In this document: one piece after another, positions 1 to 9,662 of the stretch
Layout of the letters: each line of letters starts with the position of its first letter
How positions within the stretch are numbered: the first letter of the stretch is position 1
Origin: Corynebacterium sp. TAE3-ERU16
GTDB taxonomy: Bacteria; Actinomycetota; Actinomycetes; Mycobacteriales; Mycobacteriaceae
Length of the DNA: 64,000 bases
Reading direction: 5' to 3'
Assembly (NCBI RefSeq): GCF_019209935.1
Contig: NZ_JAHUTN010000004.1
Coordinates: 62,001 to 126,000, forward strand
Notes under the pieces: generated by a model
Database searches by the model: none
Told to the model about the DNA's origin: nothing
What the model saw: the letters and a program-made list of their open reading frames with translations, nothing else
Made by a program: the position numbers and the translations under genes

Positions 1-1
1 C

Positions 2-49
2 GACCCGGATGTCCGGCTGGGGGAGGACGGCGTGTTCCCGCGGGCCTGA
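2..49 (+). CDS. 3' end of an unidentified gene (partial)
   Basis: Only the last 15 codons are in the window, ending in TGA at 47-49 and reading DPDVRLGEDGVFPRA. Nearly every codon ends in G or C, as in real genes of this genome, and a strong hairpin terminator follows 25 bases later, so this is very probably the tail of a plus-strand gene. Too little is present to assign a family. Confidence 0.4.
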   Translation, partial: DPDVRLGEDGVFPRA

Positions 50-73
50 CGGTGAACGCCTGATGTCATGAAC

Positions 74-128
74 AACCCGGCCCCACAGACGTCCGGATCG
101 TAACGATCTGCGGCTGTGGGGCCGGGTT
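74..128. terminator. Long-stem terminator after the first partial gene
   Basis: A perfect 15-bp inverted repeat (arms 74-88 and 114-128) encloses a 25-nt loop that itself contains GATCG/CGATC. No long T run follows on either strand, so termination strength is uncertain. It separates the upstream gene from the accessory restriction region. Confidence 0.65.
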
Positions 129-167
129 GATCTGTTCCGTGCAGGTTTCCGGCTCGGGGCGCACCGT

Positions 168-316
168 TCACTTCATCGGGTTCCCGCTGCCGCCGGTGTC
201 ACGTCGGGTACGCCTGATCCCCAGGATCCGGTGCCTGTGCTTGCCCGCTACCCCGGAAGCCTGGGTCGGCTTCAATCCCGGGCCCCGGGCCCGCTTCACC
301 GCGGCGTACAGCTCCA
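168..316 (-). pseudogene. Possible 3' remnant of an unknown gene
   Basis: On the minus strand this stretch reads as about 48 codons with strongly G/C-ending codon use, from ELYAAVKRARG to a TGA stop at 168-170. It lies directly downstream of the truncated res copy in another frame and has no start of its own. The intact res copy is not followed by similar sequence, so the segment may have moved with the fragment or been its old neighbour. Family not recognised. Confidence 0.3.
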
Positions 317-606
317 CAATTACAGACCCCATTCTCCCGGCACCCCCACCCCGTAATTCACGCCGATCGCCGCGAAGTGTTTCCTGGCCGCGGCGATCCT
401 CGCGTTCTCCGAGGGATCTCTCTGAGCCGGATCGGGTGCGTGTCCGGTGTCGAGGACCGTGTAGATTCTCTCCCCGCCGTCCCCGCTCTGCGCGATCGCC
501 CCGGCGGGGCTGTACGGGCCGACCGGCGTATCGATCATGAACCCGTCGGGCAGCTTCATGAACAGTCTGACGTCCCCACGGCCGTCGAACAGCTCGGCGA
601 GCTGTC
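317..606 (-). pseudogene. Truncated second copy of the 3' end of res
   Basis: About 290 bp nearly identical to 2630-2916, the end of the intact res gene, and in the same orientation. From the internal Met (559) to the stop (320) it encodes 79 residues, 73 of them identical to Res. Homology stops abruptly at 606, where AT-rich sequence begins, so at least 890 N-terminal residues are missing. Two of the six changes fall in the nuclease motif: PDW in the intact gene is PAG here. It is a dead fragment that may serve as a recombination partner. Confidence 0.85.
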
Positions 607-795
607 AAAATGCTGGTAATATCGATAGATATCCCCAATTGACATTTCTGATCAGTTCATATCTGATCCAAAAAGTACGATCTTTTTGAGGCGTGGCATC
701 AGTCAGAGGCCATCATCTTTGATGTCTTCCACGAGTGCTCTACCTATGCTACCGTTGCCCGGAAAGTATTTTCCGAGAAAATGAGATAGGTTCAC

Positions 796-1998
796 ATGCG
801 AAGAACAATCCCCATTGCCTGGGCTACCGCCATCATCACTGCACTGACTCTTGCTGGAAGCGCAGACGCATATGTCAGGGTGACTACCGGGTACGATCAT
901 ATCGATGGTGCGAAGTACTGTCTTTTTCACACCGACGGGCATTTTGGGGATGGTAGCGTAATTGAAGATCGTTTCTACATGGATCAGGCTTCCACCTTTC
1001 CTCAGAGAGTGATTTGGGAGGCAAAAGGCCTAGATTTTATTGATGATCTTCTGAGTCTCTCGCCATCCAACCCTTCCGAAGAATCGTACATAGTGGAGGA
1101 GGATATACCCGAAGCTCTGGAGCAAAGGATCACCTCCCAGGGTTTTAATCTTGAAAATGCCGTTTATCTGACGAATGCGCTGGAAAACAAATACTTGGCG
1201 AAAGCACTGGACAACGAGCCGCCAGAGTTTATCCTTGCATCCGAGATCTCCGCTGATCTTCCTGACCAATACCCTCATCTTGACGAAACTGGGGAATTGA
1301 GCCCAGAACACTTTGAGCGCCTCAAGGAGTCGGCATCTAAAACTGACTTCACTTCATTGGAAACGTTCAATGATACATCTTCCTATTTTCAATCTTCCTA
1401 TTTCCCCCTGTACAACCCTGGGGACTCGCCTGGGATGACGAAACTGAAGGAAGCTGCATTCCAAAAACTGAGGCCCAGTCTCGAGGCTTCTTTCAATCAA
1501 TTGCTGGAGATGGATTTCGAGCAGTACAGGGCAGCGAGAGTTTCTGACTGGCAGACCGCATACGCTCATCTTGAGGCCTGTCGCAAATGGGAGGATGGAG
1601 CGATCGACGTAGGGGAAATACCTGATTACGCGGGAACTGAAAGCGGCTATAAACCAGGAACGCTGGACCCCGGGCCTGAAGGAAACGGAAGCTCGGCGGC
1701 ACCCACGCCCACCAGCACCAGTGCCCCGACACCGACCGTGACACCCACTCCCACCAGCACTAGCGCCCCAAAGCCGGCCGTGACACCCACTCCCACCAGC
1801 ACTAGCACCCCAAAGCCGGCCGTGACACCCACTCCCACCAGCACCAGTGCCCCGACACCGACCGTCCCAGAGGCTCATGAGGATTCAGGCGTCGCCAAGC
1901 GGCTCACGATGGTGACCGTGCTCTTGGTCATAGCCGCCTTCGGTGGTCTCTTTGCCTGGCTCACAGGATTTCTCCAGGCATTCCCGGCGCTTTTCTAG
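796..1998 (+). CDS. Secreted, C-terminally membrane-anchored repeat protein
   Basis: 400 aa of unrecognised family with a clear surface architecture. Residues 1-25 form a Sec signal peptide with a probable cleavage after ADA. A mostly acidic domain follows to about residue 300. Then come four copies of a 14-residue Thr/Pro/Ser unit of the type TPTPTSTSAPKPAV (about 302-357), likely a wall-spanning and possibly O-mannosylated stalk; a protein mannosyltransferase is encoded at 43.6 kb. A hydrophobic helix at about 373-396 ends the protein, and there is no LPxTG motif. Base composition is AT-richer than all neighbours and codon use is less G/C-ending, suggesting transfer. It sits between the two res copies. 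Adhesin or phage/defence-related surface protein are guesses only. Confidence 0.75.
   Translation: MRRTIPIAWATAIITALTLAGSADAYVRVTTGYDHIDGAKYCLFHTDGHFGDGSVIEDRFYMDQASTFPQRVIWEAKGLDFIDDLLSLSPSNPSEESYIVEEDIPEALEQRITSQGFNLENAVYLTNALENKYLAKALDNEPPEFILASEISADLPDQYPHLDETGELSPEHFERLKESASKTDFTSLETFNDTSSYFQSSYFPLYNPGDSPGMTKLKEAAFQKLRPSLEASFNQLLEMDFEQYRAARVSDWQTAYAHLEACRKWEDGAIDVGEIPDYAGTESGYKPGTLDPGPEGNGSSAAPTPTSTSAPTPTVTPTPTSTSAPKPAVTPTPTSTSTPKPAVTPTPTSTSAPTPTVPEAHEDSGVAKRLTMVTVLLVIAAFGGLFAWLTGFLQAFPALF
1699..1866 (+). repeat. Four tandem 42-bp coding repeats
   Basis: Units begin at 1699, 1741, 1783 and 1825 and stay in frame. The middle units are nearly identical at DNA level (ACACCCACTCCCACCAGCAC start), so slippage or recombination could change stalk length without a frameshift. 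Confidence 0.9.
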
Positions 1999-2629
1999 GT
2001 TGTATTTTCTGTGCAATCTCGGAGTTATGGTCCGGGCGCAATTCGACCTCTACGGTACTGCTCAGTTCTGGAAATGAAATAGCACACTTTTGGGTGGTTT
2101 CCTTTTTCTGTGGCTGAAGAAAAAAGCTGTCTTCCTAGCGTGGAGCGTTGAGATATTTATGTCCAAGCGTTTCGTCGAAGAAAAAGTGAACCTAGGGATC
2201 GTGCTCTGATCTGGGCCGCATCAACGGAGACTCAAGGCTGAAGTTCGGTGGTGTCAGTATGGGGTTGAGGTGTAACTATGTCTGGTCCTTGATGCTGTGT
2301 AGTCTCATAGTTTTGGGAATAACATCGAAGATGGTGAAGTAGTCGCTGGGGGTGACCATAATTTCCTGTGCACGGTATTTATGGCTCTGAGTTTGTTTTC
2401 CATGAACCCAATCGACGGATCGGGCTATGGGGGCCGGATGTTCAAATGACCATCGTCTGATTCGAGGTCGCTACGACCGCGTTGGCGTTTATCTTGTGTC
2501 GCCGTCGTTTTCTCACGACGCGGTGCTGATACCTGCCGTCGAAAACACGTCGGGGTCTTCCGGTACGTGGAACCCGATTAGACGACTAGAGCCGTTACCT
2601 GGCAGTAACCCCCGCGTGCAGCTTCAAAA
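1999..2629. other. AT-rich intergenic stretch without a gene
   Basis: About 630 bp between the surface-protein gene and the end of res. Composition resembles the preceding gene rather than the rest of the window. Short open frames exist (for example 2427-2666 on the plus strand) but lack ribosome sites and G/C-ending codon bias. I see no terminal inverted repeats, transposase remnant or tRNA. Confidence 0.6.
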
Positions 2630-5599
2630 TCACAGACACCATCCGCCTGGTACTCCCACCGCATAGTTCACGCCGATCGCCGCGAAGTGCTTCCCGGCCG
2701 CGGCGATTCTCGCGTTCTCCGAGGGATCTCGCTGAGCCGGATCGGGTGCGTGTCCGGTGTCGAGGACCGTGTAGATTCTCTCCCCGCCGTCCCCGCTCTG
2801 CGCGATCGCCCAGTCGGGGCTGTACGGGCCGACCGGCGTATCGATCATGAACCCGTCGGGCAGCTTCATGAACAGTCTGACGTCCCCACGGCCGTCGAGC
2901 AGTTCGGCGAGCTGTCGCTCCGCGTCCGAGTCGCAGATGACGAGGTCGAAGTCCGTCTTCCCGGTGTTCTTCACCCGGTAGGGTCGGTCGATGAAGCGGT
3001 CCTTCTCCGCCTCCGCGACGGCGTCCGCACGGAGATCATCCAGCTCGTAAACGGAGCCACTGATCCTCTCGTACCGGACACCGTCAACCAGGAATGAGGG
3101 AAGGTGCGTGTCGATCGCGTCTCTGACCGTCCGGATGAATTCGCTCGGGTTGGCGGGGAACTCGGCCAGCCTGCCGGACCCGATCAGGATGTCGATGATG
3201 GTCCTGCGCGTCAGCGGGGTGGCCTTCTGGAGCCGGTCGACGATGTCGGGCAGGGGATGGTCCCTGGACGGAGCACTCGTTCGCGTCGTGCGCCCAGTGG
3301 CTTTCGCACCGTCACGGGTGATCGCCACGTCTGAGCGGGTGACGCGGACCCGGGCCGGGGTGATCGCCGGGGCGTCCCTGATCGTGGCGATGGTCGCGTC
3401 GATCAGCTTCCCGCGGTCGAGGCCCACCCTGTAGGTGGTGCGTGCCGCGATGGCCCCCCAGAATCTCCCGAACTCGGCGGTGGAATGGATCCGTCTGTTG
3501 AGCCTGCGGCTGGTCCGGTCCCTCCGTGGCCGGATGATGCCGTTGACGCAGGTGGTGATCCGGTCGATGATCTCGGTCTCGATCCGCGTGTAGGGATCGG
3601 GTAGTCGCAGAGTGAAACCGGGTTCATCGGGACGGAACGAGGCCTGTACCGTGCCCCTGTCGTCGATGAAGCCGGCCTGCCGCAGGTACCCGTGGATCTC
3701 CTTCGAGCGTACGAACCCGAGCCGGTGGGGCCCGGTGCCGTCGCTGACGGTGATGCGGGCGAACTCGCCTTCGCGGACATGCCCGACGGGGACGTGGGCA
3801 CTCGCGTACTCGGCCTGCAGCCCCGCGGCGAACTCCCGGTACGACTCGTCGGCGATGACCGTCAACTGCGCCAGGCTCCGGTCGGTTTGTCGCTCACCGG
3901 CCTGGTTCACGGGTAGTCGGAGTCCACGGCCGATGATCTGTCGCCGTTCCGTTTCGCCGCCCATCTCGCGGAGGGTGCAGATCTGGAAGACGTTGGGGTT
4001 GTCCCATCCCTCGCGCAGTGCCGAGTGGGAGAAGATGAACTGGACCGGCTCATCCGTGGAGAGCAATCGGGATCTGTCCCTCATGATGAGGTCGTAGGCG
4101 TCATCGTCCTTCCTGGTCGTTCCCGGCGAATCGACGAAGGTGACGGTCTTCGCCGTGCCACCGCCCTTCCGCATCTGCGCGAAGTATCCCGCTCTCAGGT
4201 CCCGTGCCGGACCCGGCGCCGCGGCCGCCCAGTCCGGATCGCCCGCCCGTTCCTCATCGAGGATCCGGTCGAACCATCTCGCGAAATCGCCGTCGGCGTC
4301 GGCGTTGTCGCTGCCCGATCCGAGATAGTTGGCGACCCTGTCGATGAAGAAGAGGGACAGCACCTTGATCCCCTCCGCGTTCACCCGGGTGGCCTTGCGC
4401 AGGTGTTCGCGGATGGTCTCGCGGATCATCTCCCGGTGGATGTCCCCTGATGCCCCGCCGATCGCCTCACCGGCGAGGAGGAGTCCGGGGTGGTTCGTGA
4501 GCGTCACGCACTCCGGTGCGAGGCTGATCTCGTCGATGTGCCAGTCGCCCGAGTACGCCGGGTTCCCGGTGACGGCCTCGAGGTCCACGCCCGGTTTGAC
4601 CCATCGTCGGGCCCGCTTCAGTGTTCCGGTCCGACCCGCGACGACGAGCTCCAGCCGGGCCCGGAAACTCGGTGTGTTCCTGACCCCGAGCAGCCTGATG
4701 TACGGAGTCGTGGCCTCGCCCTCCCGGACGGCTTCTGCGACCACGATCTGTTTGACCAGACCGAGTTCGTGGGCGTCGACCGGGTCGAGCCGGTACACGG
4801 TGTTGCGGGTGGTGCGGTGGGTGGCCGAATAGCGCAGCGTGCACATCGGGTCGAGTTCCCCGACCGCCGACCGCGACAGCAGGGACTCCATGTTCTGTGG
4901 CTCGTCCATGATGATGATCGGCCGGACGGCCCTGAGAAACTCGATCGGTTCCAGTCCGTTGAGGCGGTCGCGCCGTTGGTGGATGATCCGGTTGTTCCTG
5001 TCCCCGCGCAGCGAGGCGATGGTCATCACCATGATCTGCACGCAGGTGGAGGTGGCGAATGACCGCACCTCCTCCGGCCGTTTGCCGGAGTAGACGAAGG
5101 AATCGAACGGCTGCTCCGGGTAGAGGTCGCGGAGGTGGTCCCGCATCGTATCGATGGAGCTTCTGACTCCCTCCCGGATGGCCACGGACGGCACGAGGAC
5201 TATGAACTTGCGGAAGGCGTAGCGCCTGGCCAGCTCGAGGATGGTGCGCAGGTAGACGTAGGTCTTGCCCGTGCCGGTCTCCATTTCGACGTCGAACTGC
5301 AGGCCGTCGATCAGGGAGTCTGTGACCTCCAGTCCGCCCCGGTCCTGGATCCTCCGCAGATTCTCCAGGATCGTGTCCGTGTCCAGGAGCAGGTTGTTGC
5401 CCACGGCGTCGATTCCGTCCACCTGGGTGGTGCCGGTTCCCGGTTGTGTGACCGGACTCCCGGGTGACGGGGAACCGTGCCCGCGGCATACCGCGTTACC
5501 CGGGATGTCGGACCCGGCGGGTTGTCCCCGGAACAGGTCGACGACGGAGTCGATCGCCTCGAGCTGGTGGGGCTGCCTGTCGTCGAACACGAATTTCAC
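2630..5599 (-). CDS. res: Type III restriction enzyme, Res (helicase/nuclease) subunit
   Basis: 989 aa, SF2 helicase-nuclease partner of Mod. Visible motifs: Walker A METGTGKT at about 106-113, the DEPQ box typical of type III Res at 232-235, motif III SAT at about 258, and IGRGLRLP (motif VI). The C-terminal nuclease begins near 900; PDW is present (D at about 929), but where the family has ETK after the second strand this protein has LDTG (about 946-949), so the catalytic Glu is Asp and the Lys is missing. The flanking PSENARI block aligns normally. Start is GTG with GAGGAGC upstream, 12 bp after mod. In type III systems Res and Mod assemble, translocate by ATP hydrolysis and cut between head-to-head sites; cleavage by this protein is doubtful. 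Confidence 0.9.
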   Translation of the reverse strand: MKFVFDDRQPHQLEAIDSVVDLFRGQPAGSDIPGNAVCRGHGSPSPGSPVTQPGTGTTQVDGIDAVGNNLLLDTDTILENLRRIQDRGGLEVTDSLIDGLQFDVEMETGTGKTYVYLRTILELARRYAFRKFIVLVPSVAIREGVRSSIDTMRDHLRDLYPEQPFDSFVYSGKRPEEVRSFATSTCVQIMVMTIASLRGDRNNRIIHQRRDRLNGLEPIEFLRAVRPIIIMDEPQNMESLLSRSAVGELDPMCTLRYSATHRTTRNTVYRLDPVDAHELGLVKQIVVAEAVREGEATTPYIRLLGVRNTPSFRARLELVVAGRTGTLKRARRWVKPGVDLEAVTGNPAYSGDWHIDEISLAPECVTLTNHPGLLLAGEAIGGASGDIHREMIRETIREHLRKATRVNAEGIKVLSLFFIDRVANYLGSGSDNADADGDFARWFDRILDEERAGDPDWAAAAPGPARDLRAGYFAQMRKGGGTAKTVTFVDSPGTTRKDDDAYDLIMRDRSRLLSTDEPVQFIFSHSALREGWDNPNVFQICTLREMGGETERRQIIGRGLRLPVNQAGERQTDRSLAQLTVIADESYREFAAGLQAEYASAHVPVGHVREGEFARITVSDGTGPHRLGFVRSKEIHGYLRQAGFIDDRGTVQASFRPDEPGFTLRLPDPYTRIETEIIDRITTCVNGIIRPRRDRTSRRLNRRIHSTAEFGRFWGAIAARTTYRVGLDRGKLIDATIATIRDAPAITPARVRVTRSDVAITRDGAKATGRTTRTSAPSRDHPLPDIVDRLQKATPLTRRTIIDILIGSGRLAEFPANPSEFIRTVRDAIDTHLPSFLVDGVRYERISGSVYELDDLRADAVAEAEKDRFIDRPYRVKNTGKTDFDLVICDSDAERQLAELLDGRGDVRLFMKLPDGFMIDTPVGPYSPDWAIAQSGDGGERIYTVLDTGHAPDPAQRDPSENARIAAAGKHFAAIGVNYAVGVPGGWCL

Positions 5600-5611
5600 C
5601 GCTGCGCTCCT

Positions 5612-7447
5612 CTACGCGATCGACAGATCGATGCCGTGGGACTTGCACAGTTGCACGAGATTCGTCTTCAGCTCATCGTCCCCGTGGAAGGTGTCCTCCA
5701 GGATGATCAGCCGTACCTCTACGGCGTCCACCAGTCCGCGGAGCTGCTCGAACGTGGGTTTGAGGTGCCGGTCGAAGTAGCCGATCACACTCCCGTGATC
5801 CACACTGAACACCTCCAGACCACAGACGGTGGCGGCGGCGTAGGTCTCCGTCAGGGAGCCTCCGAGCTTCAGGAGAGTCTCGACGAACAGGTCCTCCGGT
5901 GAGGCGTCATCCCGCACGGATCCCCGGGCCGATTCGAGAAGATCAACCAGCTCATCCGCGGTAGAGTCCGGATCCGCACGCCATCCGGTGAAGTTCGTGT
6001 CCGCCAGCGTGTAGGCCCGGAAACCCGTGTCCGGCAGGGCGTCCCCGTCGCCCTGACCGGTCCCGGAGGATGCGATCCGGGCACCGGCCCGGCGAAGGCG
6101 CTCGCGGGAGATGTCGGCGATGGTCCGGAAACCGGCGTCGCGCGCGGCGGAATCCCCACGGATCGGTTCCGGCAGCTGGACCGAGATGCACCGGCGCCGA
6201 CCCCCGTCCCCGGCATTGAGTTTCAGCACGGCGTGCGCCGTCGTCCCCGAACCGGCGAAGAAATCGAGCACCGTGCCGTCGTCGGGGACGGCGGCCGACA
6301 CCAGGAGCTCGAGCAGTTCCGTGGGCTTCGGGTAGGAGAAGTACCCGTCCATGCCGAGCTCCGCGAGATCATTTTTCCCTCGTTCGGACAGCGCCCTGAT
6401 GATCGAGTACATCTTCGACTTCGCCCGGTCCACGGGCTCGTACCGCACGACGATGTGGTTCCCCGTCTTCCCGTCCACCTCGAGCTCCAGGGCACCCGAC
6501 GCCAGATCGGCGTCGATCTCCCGTTTCTTCTCCGGTCCCTTCAGCTCCTCGATCTCCTCGTAGAAGCACCGCCGTTCGGTGCCCTTCGAGTACCTTCCGA
6601 AGACCTTGCGGACGACGTCGTCGTTGCGGAGGTACGCGACGCCGTCGCGGTGGACCACCCTGCCCTGGACGACCTTCTCCCGCACGAGAGGAGGGGCGTG
6701 CGAAATGGAACGGGCGTAAACGTGGATGAGATCGTGGCCCTTGACCACGTACTTCGCCTGTCCACCGCCCTTTGCCCGTTGGTGGACCAGGGAGGCGATG
6801 AAGTTCTGCTCGCCGAACACCTCGTCGCAGAGGTCCCGCAGCTTCGCCTGTTCGTTGTCGTCGATGGAGACCATGAAGATCCCGTCATCGGACAGGAGAT
6901 TCCGCGCCAGCTTGAGGCGCGGGTACATCATGCTGAGCCAGTTGGAGTGGTAGCGTCCGGCCGTCTCGGGGTTGGAGGAGACCCGCCCACCATGGTCGAG
7001 CTGCCCGGTCCAGTCGAGGTAGGCGCCCACGCCGTCACGGAAGTCATCCCGGTAGACGAAATCGTTGCCGGTGTTGTACGGCGGATCGATGTAGATCATC
7101 GCGATCCTGCCGTGGTAGTGCGTCTGCAGGATCTTGAGGACCTCGAGATTGTCGCCCTCGATGAAGACGTTCCGGGTGTTCTCCCAGTCCCTCGAGTTCT
7201 CCCGGTCGGGTCTCAGGGTCGCGGTAGTCGGCACCTGAGCCATCCGCTGTGCATCGCGCTTGCCCGGCCAGTTGAGACCGAAACGTTCGGGACCGTCCGC
7301 GGCGTCGTCGTCGAGGAGCTCGGAGAGCTTGTCGAGATCGAGCTTTCCGTCGCTGATGATCTCGGGTGCGAGCTCGGCGAGTTTCCGGCCCAGTTCGGTG
7401 CGGAGGTCGGGGCTGGTGCGGGGGACACCGAGGTGTTCGTCGCTCAC
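5612..7447 (-). CDS. mod: Type III DNA methyltransferase, Mod subunit
   Basis: 611 aa, adenine-N6 methyltransferase that gives a type III system its site specificity and protects host DNA. DPPYNTG (motif IV, residues 121-127) precedes the S-adenosylmethionine motif DFFAGSG (395-401), the beta-class order. The segment between, about 200-370, would hold the target recognition domain. I chose GTG 7447, giving MSDEHLGVPR, because GGAAGG lies 7 nt upstream; an in-frame ATG 15 nt earlier overlaps that site. It forms an operon with res. No tandem repeat that would suggest phase variation is visible at the 5' end. Confidence 0.92.
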   Translation of the reverse strand: MSDEHLGVPRTSPDLRTELGRKLAELAPEIISDGKLDLDKLSELLDDDAADGPERFGLNWPGKRDAQRMAQVPTTATLRPDRENSRDWENTRNVFIEGDNLEVLKILQTHYHGRIAMIYIDPPYNTGNDFVYRDDFRDGVGAYLDWTGQLDHGGRVSSNPETAGRYHSNWLSMMYPRLKLARNLLSDDGIFMVSIDDNEQAKLRDLCDEVFGEQNFIASLVHQRAKGGGQAKYVVKGHDLIHVYARSISHAPPLVREKVVQGRVVHRDGVAYLRNDDVVRKVFGRYSKGTERRCFYEEIEELKGPEKKREIDADLASGALELEVDGKTGNHIVVRYEPVDRAKSKMYSIIRALSERGKNDLAELGMDGYFSYPKPTELLELLVSAAVPDDGTVLDFFAGSGTTAHAVLKLNAGDGGRRRCISVQLPEPIRGDSAARDAGFRTIADISRERLRRAGARIASSGTGQGDGDALPDTGFRAYTLADTNFTGWRADPDSTADELVDLLESARGSVRDDASPEDLFVETLLKLGGSLTETYAAATVCGLEVFSVDHGSVIGYFDRHLKPTFEQLRGLVDAVEVRLIILEDTFHGDDELKTNLVQLCKSHGIDLSIA

Positions 7448-7657
7448 GGGGTTACCTTCCATCGGTCGGCAGGCGCGGGCCGAAGATGCACGGGTCTGCA
7501 CATTTTCCCGACTATACCGACAGTCCCGACCGTGGCACCGGTCCACGGTGCCCGCCGTGGTGGCCCCGGAACCCCGACGGACGGGCCCCGTGGTCCGCCT
7601 TCCCCCGGTATCCCGATCCATCGTTTCCGCTGCTGTTGATCGGGTACCGGACGGAAC

Positions 7658-7713
7658 AACCGGACGCCGTCCCCGCCCGCGTGTCAGTCAGCGGGCCGGG
7701 ACGGCGTCCGGTT
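7658..7713 (-). terminator. Terminator of pgi
   Basis: Inverted repeat with 23-nt arms (7658-7680 and 7691-7713), one mismatch, and a 10-nt loop, starting 22 bases after the pgi stop. It marks the boundary between the core pgi gene and the restriction locus. Confidence 0.85.
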
Positions 7714-7735
7714 GATGTCCGTGGAGACGGGGGAG

Positions 7736-9376
7736 TTACTTCCTGGAGCGGTACCAGTTGATCAGGGAGTCGGTGGAGGAGTCCCCGGATTCGGGCTTCT
7801 CGGCGCCGGTGACGGCGGGAAGCAGGTCACCGGCCTGCTTCTTGCCGAGTTCGACGCCCCACTGGTCGAAGCTGTTGATGTCCCAGATGACGCCCTGGGT
7901 GAAGGTGATGTGCTCGTAGAGGGCGATGAGGGATCCGAGGATGTAGGGGGTCAGTTCCTCGGCGAGGATCGTGGTGGAGGGGCGGTTGCCGGGCATCACC
8001 TTGTGGGTGACGAGGTTCTCGGGGACCCCCTCGTCGGCGATCTCGGCCTTGTTCTTACCGAAGGCCAGGACCTTGCTCTGGGCGAAGAAGTTGCTCATCA
8101 GCAGGTCGTGCATGCTGCCGGTGCCGTCGGCGGTGGGCAGGTCCTGCTTCGGGCGGGCGAAGCCGATGAAGTCGGCCGGCACCATGCGGGTGCCCTGGTG
8201 CATGAGCTGGTAGAAGGCGTGCTGGCCGTTTGTGCCGGGTTCGCCCCAGTAGATCTCGCCGGTCGCGCAGTTCACGGCGGAGCCGTCGATGCGCACGGAC
8301 TTTCCGTTGGATTCCATCGTCAGCTGCTGGAGGTACGCGGGGAACCGCGACATGTCCTCCGAGTAGGGGAGAACCGCGTGGGTGCCGGCGCGGTGGAAGT
8401 CCCCGTACCAGATACCGAACAGACCCATGAGCGCGGGAATGTTCTCGCGGATGGGCGCGGTGCGGAAGTGGACGTCCATGTCGTGGAAGCCCTCGAGGAA
8501 ACGCATGAAGTCCTGCGGTCCGATGACCGCCATGAGGGACAGACCGATGGCGGAATCGACGGAGTAGCGGCCGCCGACCCAGTCCCAGAAGCCGAACATG
8601 TTGGTCGTGTCGATGCCGAACTCGGCGACCTTCTCCGCGTTGGTGGACACCGCGACGAAGTGCTTCGCCACGGCGGTCTCGTCACCGTCGAACGCCTCGA
8701 GCAGCCAGCGCTTCGCGGCGTGGGCGTTCGCCAGCGTCTCCTGGGTGGTGAACGTCTTCGACGCGACGATGAACAGGGTCGAGCCGGGGTCGAGGCCGTC
8801 GAGTGCGGCGGTCATGTCGGCCGGGTCGACGTTGGACACGAACTTCGCGTCGATGCCTGCGGTGGCGTAGGAGCGCAGCGCCTTGACTGCCATCGCGGGG
8901 CCGAGATCCGAGCCTCCGATGCCAATGTTGACCACCGTCTTGATCGTGTGGCCGGTGTGGCCGAGCCATTCGCCCGAGCGCAGCGCGTGGCAGAAGTCCC
9001 GCATCCGGCTGAGTACCTCATGGACGTCCGCGGCGACGTCCTGGCCGTCGACGGTGAGCTCGTCCTCGACGGGCATACGGAGCGCGGTGTGGAGGACGGC
9101 GCGATCCTCGGTGATGTTGATGTGCTCGCCGGTGAACATCGCCTCCGTGCGTCCCTTGAGGTCGGCGGCCTCGGCGAGGTCCACCAGGAGATCGACCGTC
9201 TCGTCGGAGACGAGGTTCTTCGACAGATCGACGCGCAGTCCGGCGGCATCGATCGTGTACCTCTCCGCCCGGTCTGCGGATTCACTGAACAGGCTCCGGA
9301 GGTTGGTGCCGGCGAAGTGCCGGTAGTGCTCGGCGAGTGCCTTCCACTGCGGGGTGGTGGTGATGTCGTTGGGCAT
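7736..9376 (-). CDS. pgi: Glucose-6-phosphate isomerase
   Basis: 546 aa, the usual size. It interconverts glucose 6-phosphate and fructose 6-phosphate in the cytoplasm. Family signatures are present: [16 protein letters not shown], the [18 protein letters not shown] active-site region, and the C-terminal [10 protein letters not shown] with the catalytic lysine environment. The start is ATG 9376 with AAAGGAG 8 nt upstream; the open frame extends further but that extension has no ribosome site. Single gene, divergent from the aldehyde dehydrogenase, with its own terminator. Confidence 0.97.
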   Translation of the reverse strand: MPNDITTTPQWKALAEHYRHFAGTNLRSLFSESADRAERYTIDAAGLRVDLSKNLVSDETVDLLVDLAEAADLKGRTEAMFTGEHINITEDRAVLHTALRMPVEDELTVDGQDVAADVHEVLSRMRDFCHALRSGEWLGHTGHTIKTVVNIGIGGSDLGPAMAVKALRSYATAGIDAKFVSNVDPADMTAALDGLDPGSTLFIVASKTFTTQETLANAHAAKRWLLEAFDGDETAVAKHFVAVSTNAEKVAEFGIDTTNMFGFWDWVGGRYSVDSAIGLSLMAVIGPQDFMRFLEGFHDMDVHFRTAPIRENIPALMGLFGIWYGDFHRAGTHAVLPYSEDMSRFPAYLQQLTMESNGKSVRIDGSAVNCATGEIYWGEPGTNGQHAFYQLMHQGTRMVPADFIGFARPKQDLPTADGTGSMHDLLMSNFFAQSKVLAFGKNKAEIADEGVPENLVTHKVMPGNRPSTTILAEELTPYILGSLIALYEHITFTQGVIWDINSFDQWGVELGKKQAGDLLPAVTGAEKPESGDSSTDSLINWYRSRK

Positions 9377-9662
9377 GGACGTCTCCTTTATAGGGATGTC
9401 GGTCGCCGGGCCGGTGCGCAGCGAAGGTGACCAGTCAGGGTGACGGGACGCCGCACTGCACCGATCCCGGTGTCGGCGTTTACATCCCCACGTTAGTCGT
9501 TCTCGCGCCGGTGGGCCGGGCCCGCGACCCAGACCGGCGCGATGCAGGTCGGGTCCCACGGGGAGGGGCCGTGGCATGTGGGGGTGTCGGGAAGCGGAGG
9601 TGCTTACCCCGGGTCGGTTACCGGGGATCACACGCCGGCGGGAAAGCGGGCATAGTGGGGGC

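Noticed and set aside
1699..1866. Tandem repeats considered as a CRISPR array
   Set aside because: Units are contiguous, in frame and code Thr/Pro-rich protein; there are no spacers or cas genes.
317..2916. Composite transposon with res fragments as its ends
   Set aside because: The repeats are gene fragments without terminal inverted repeats, target duplications or a transposase.
7712..9430. Long plus-strand open frame opposite pgi
   Set aside because: Its composition (runs of Gly, Val, Glu, Arg) is that of an antisense shadow of a high-GC gene; pgi on the other strand has all its motifs.
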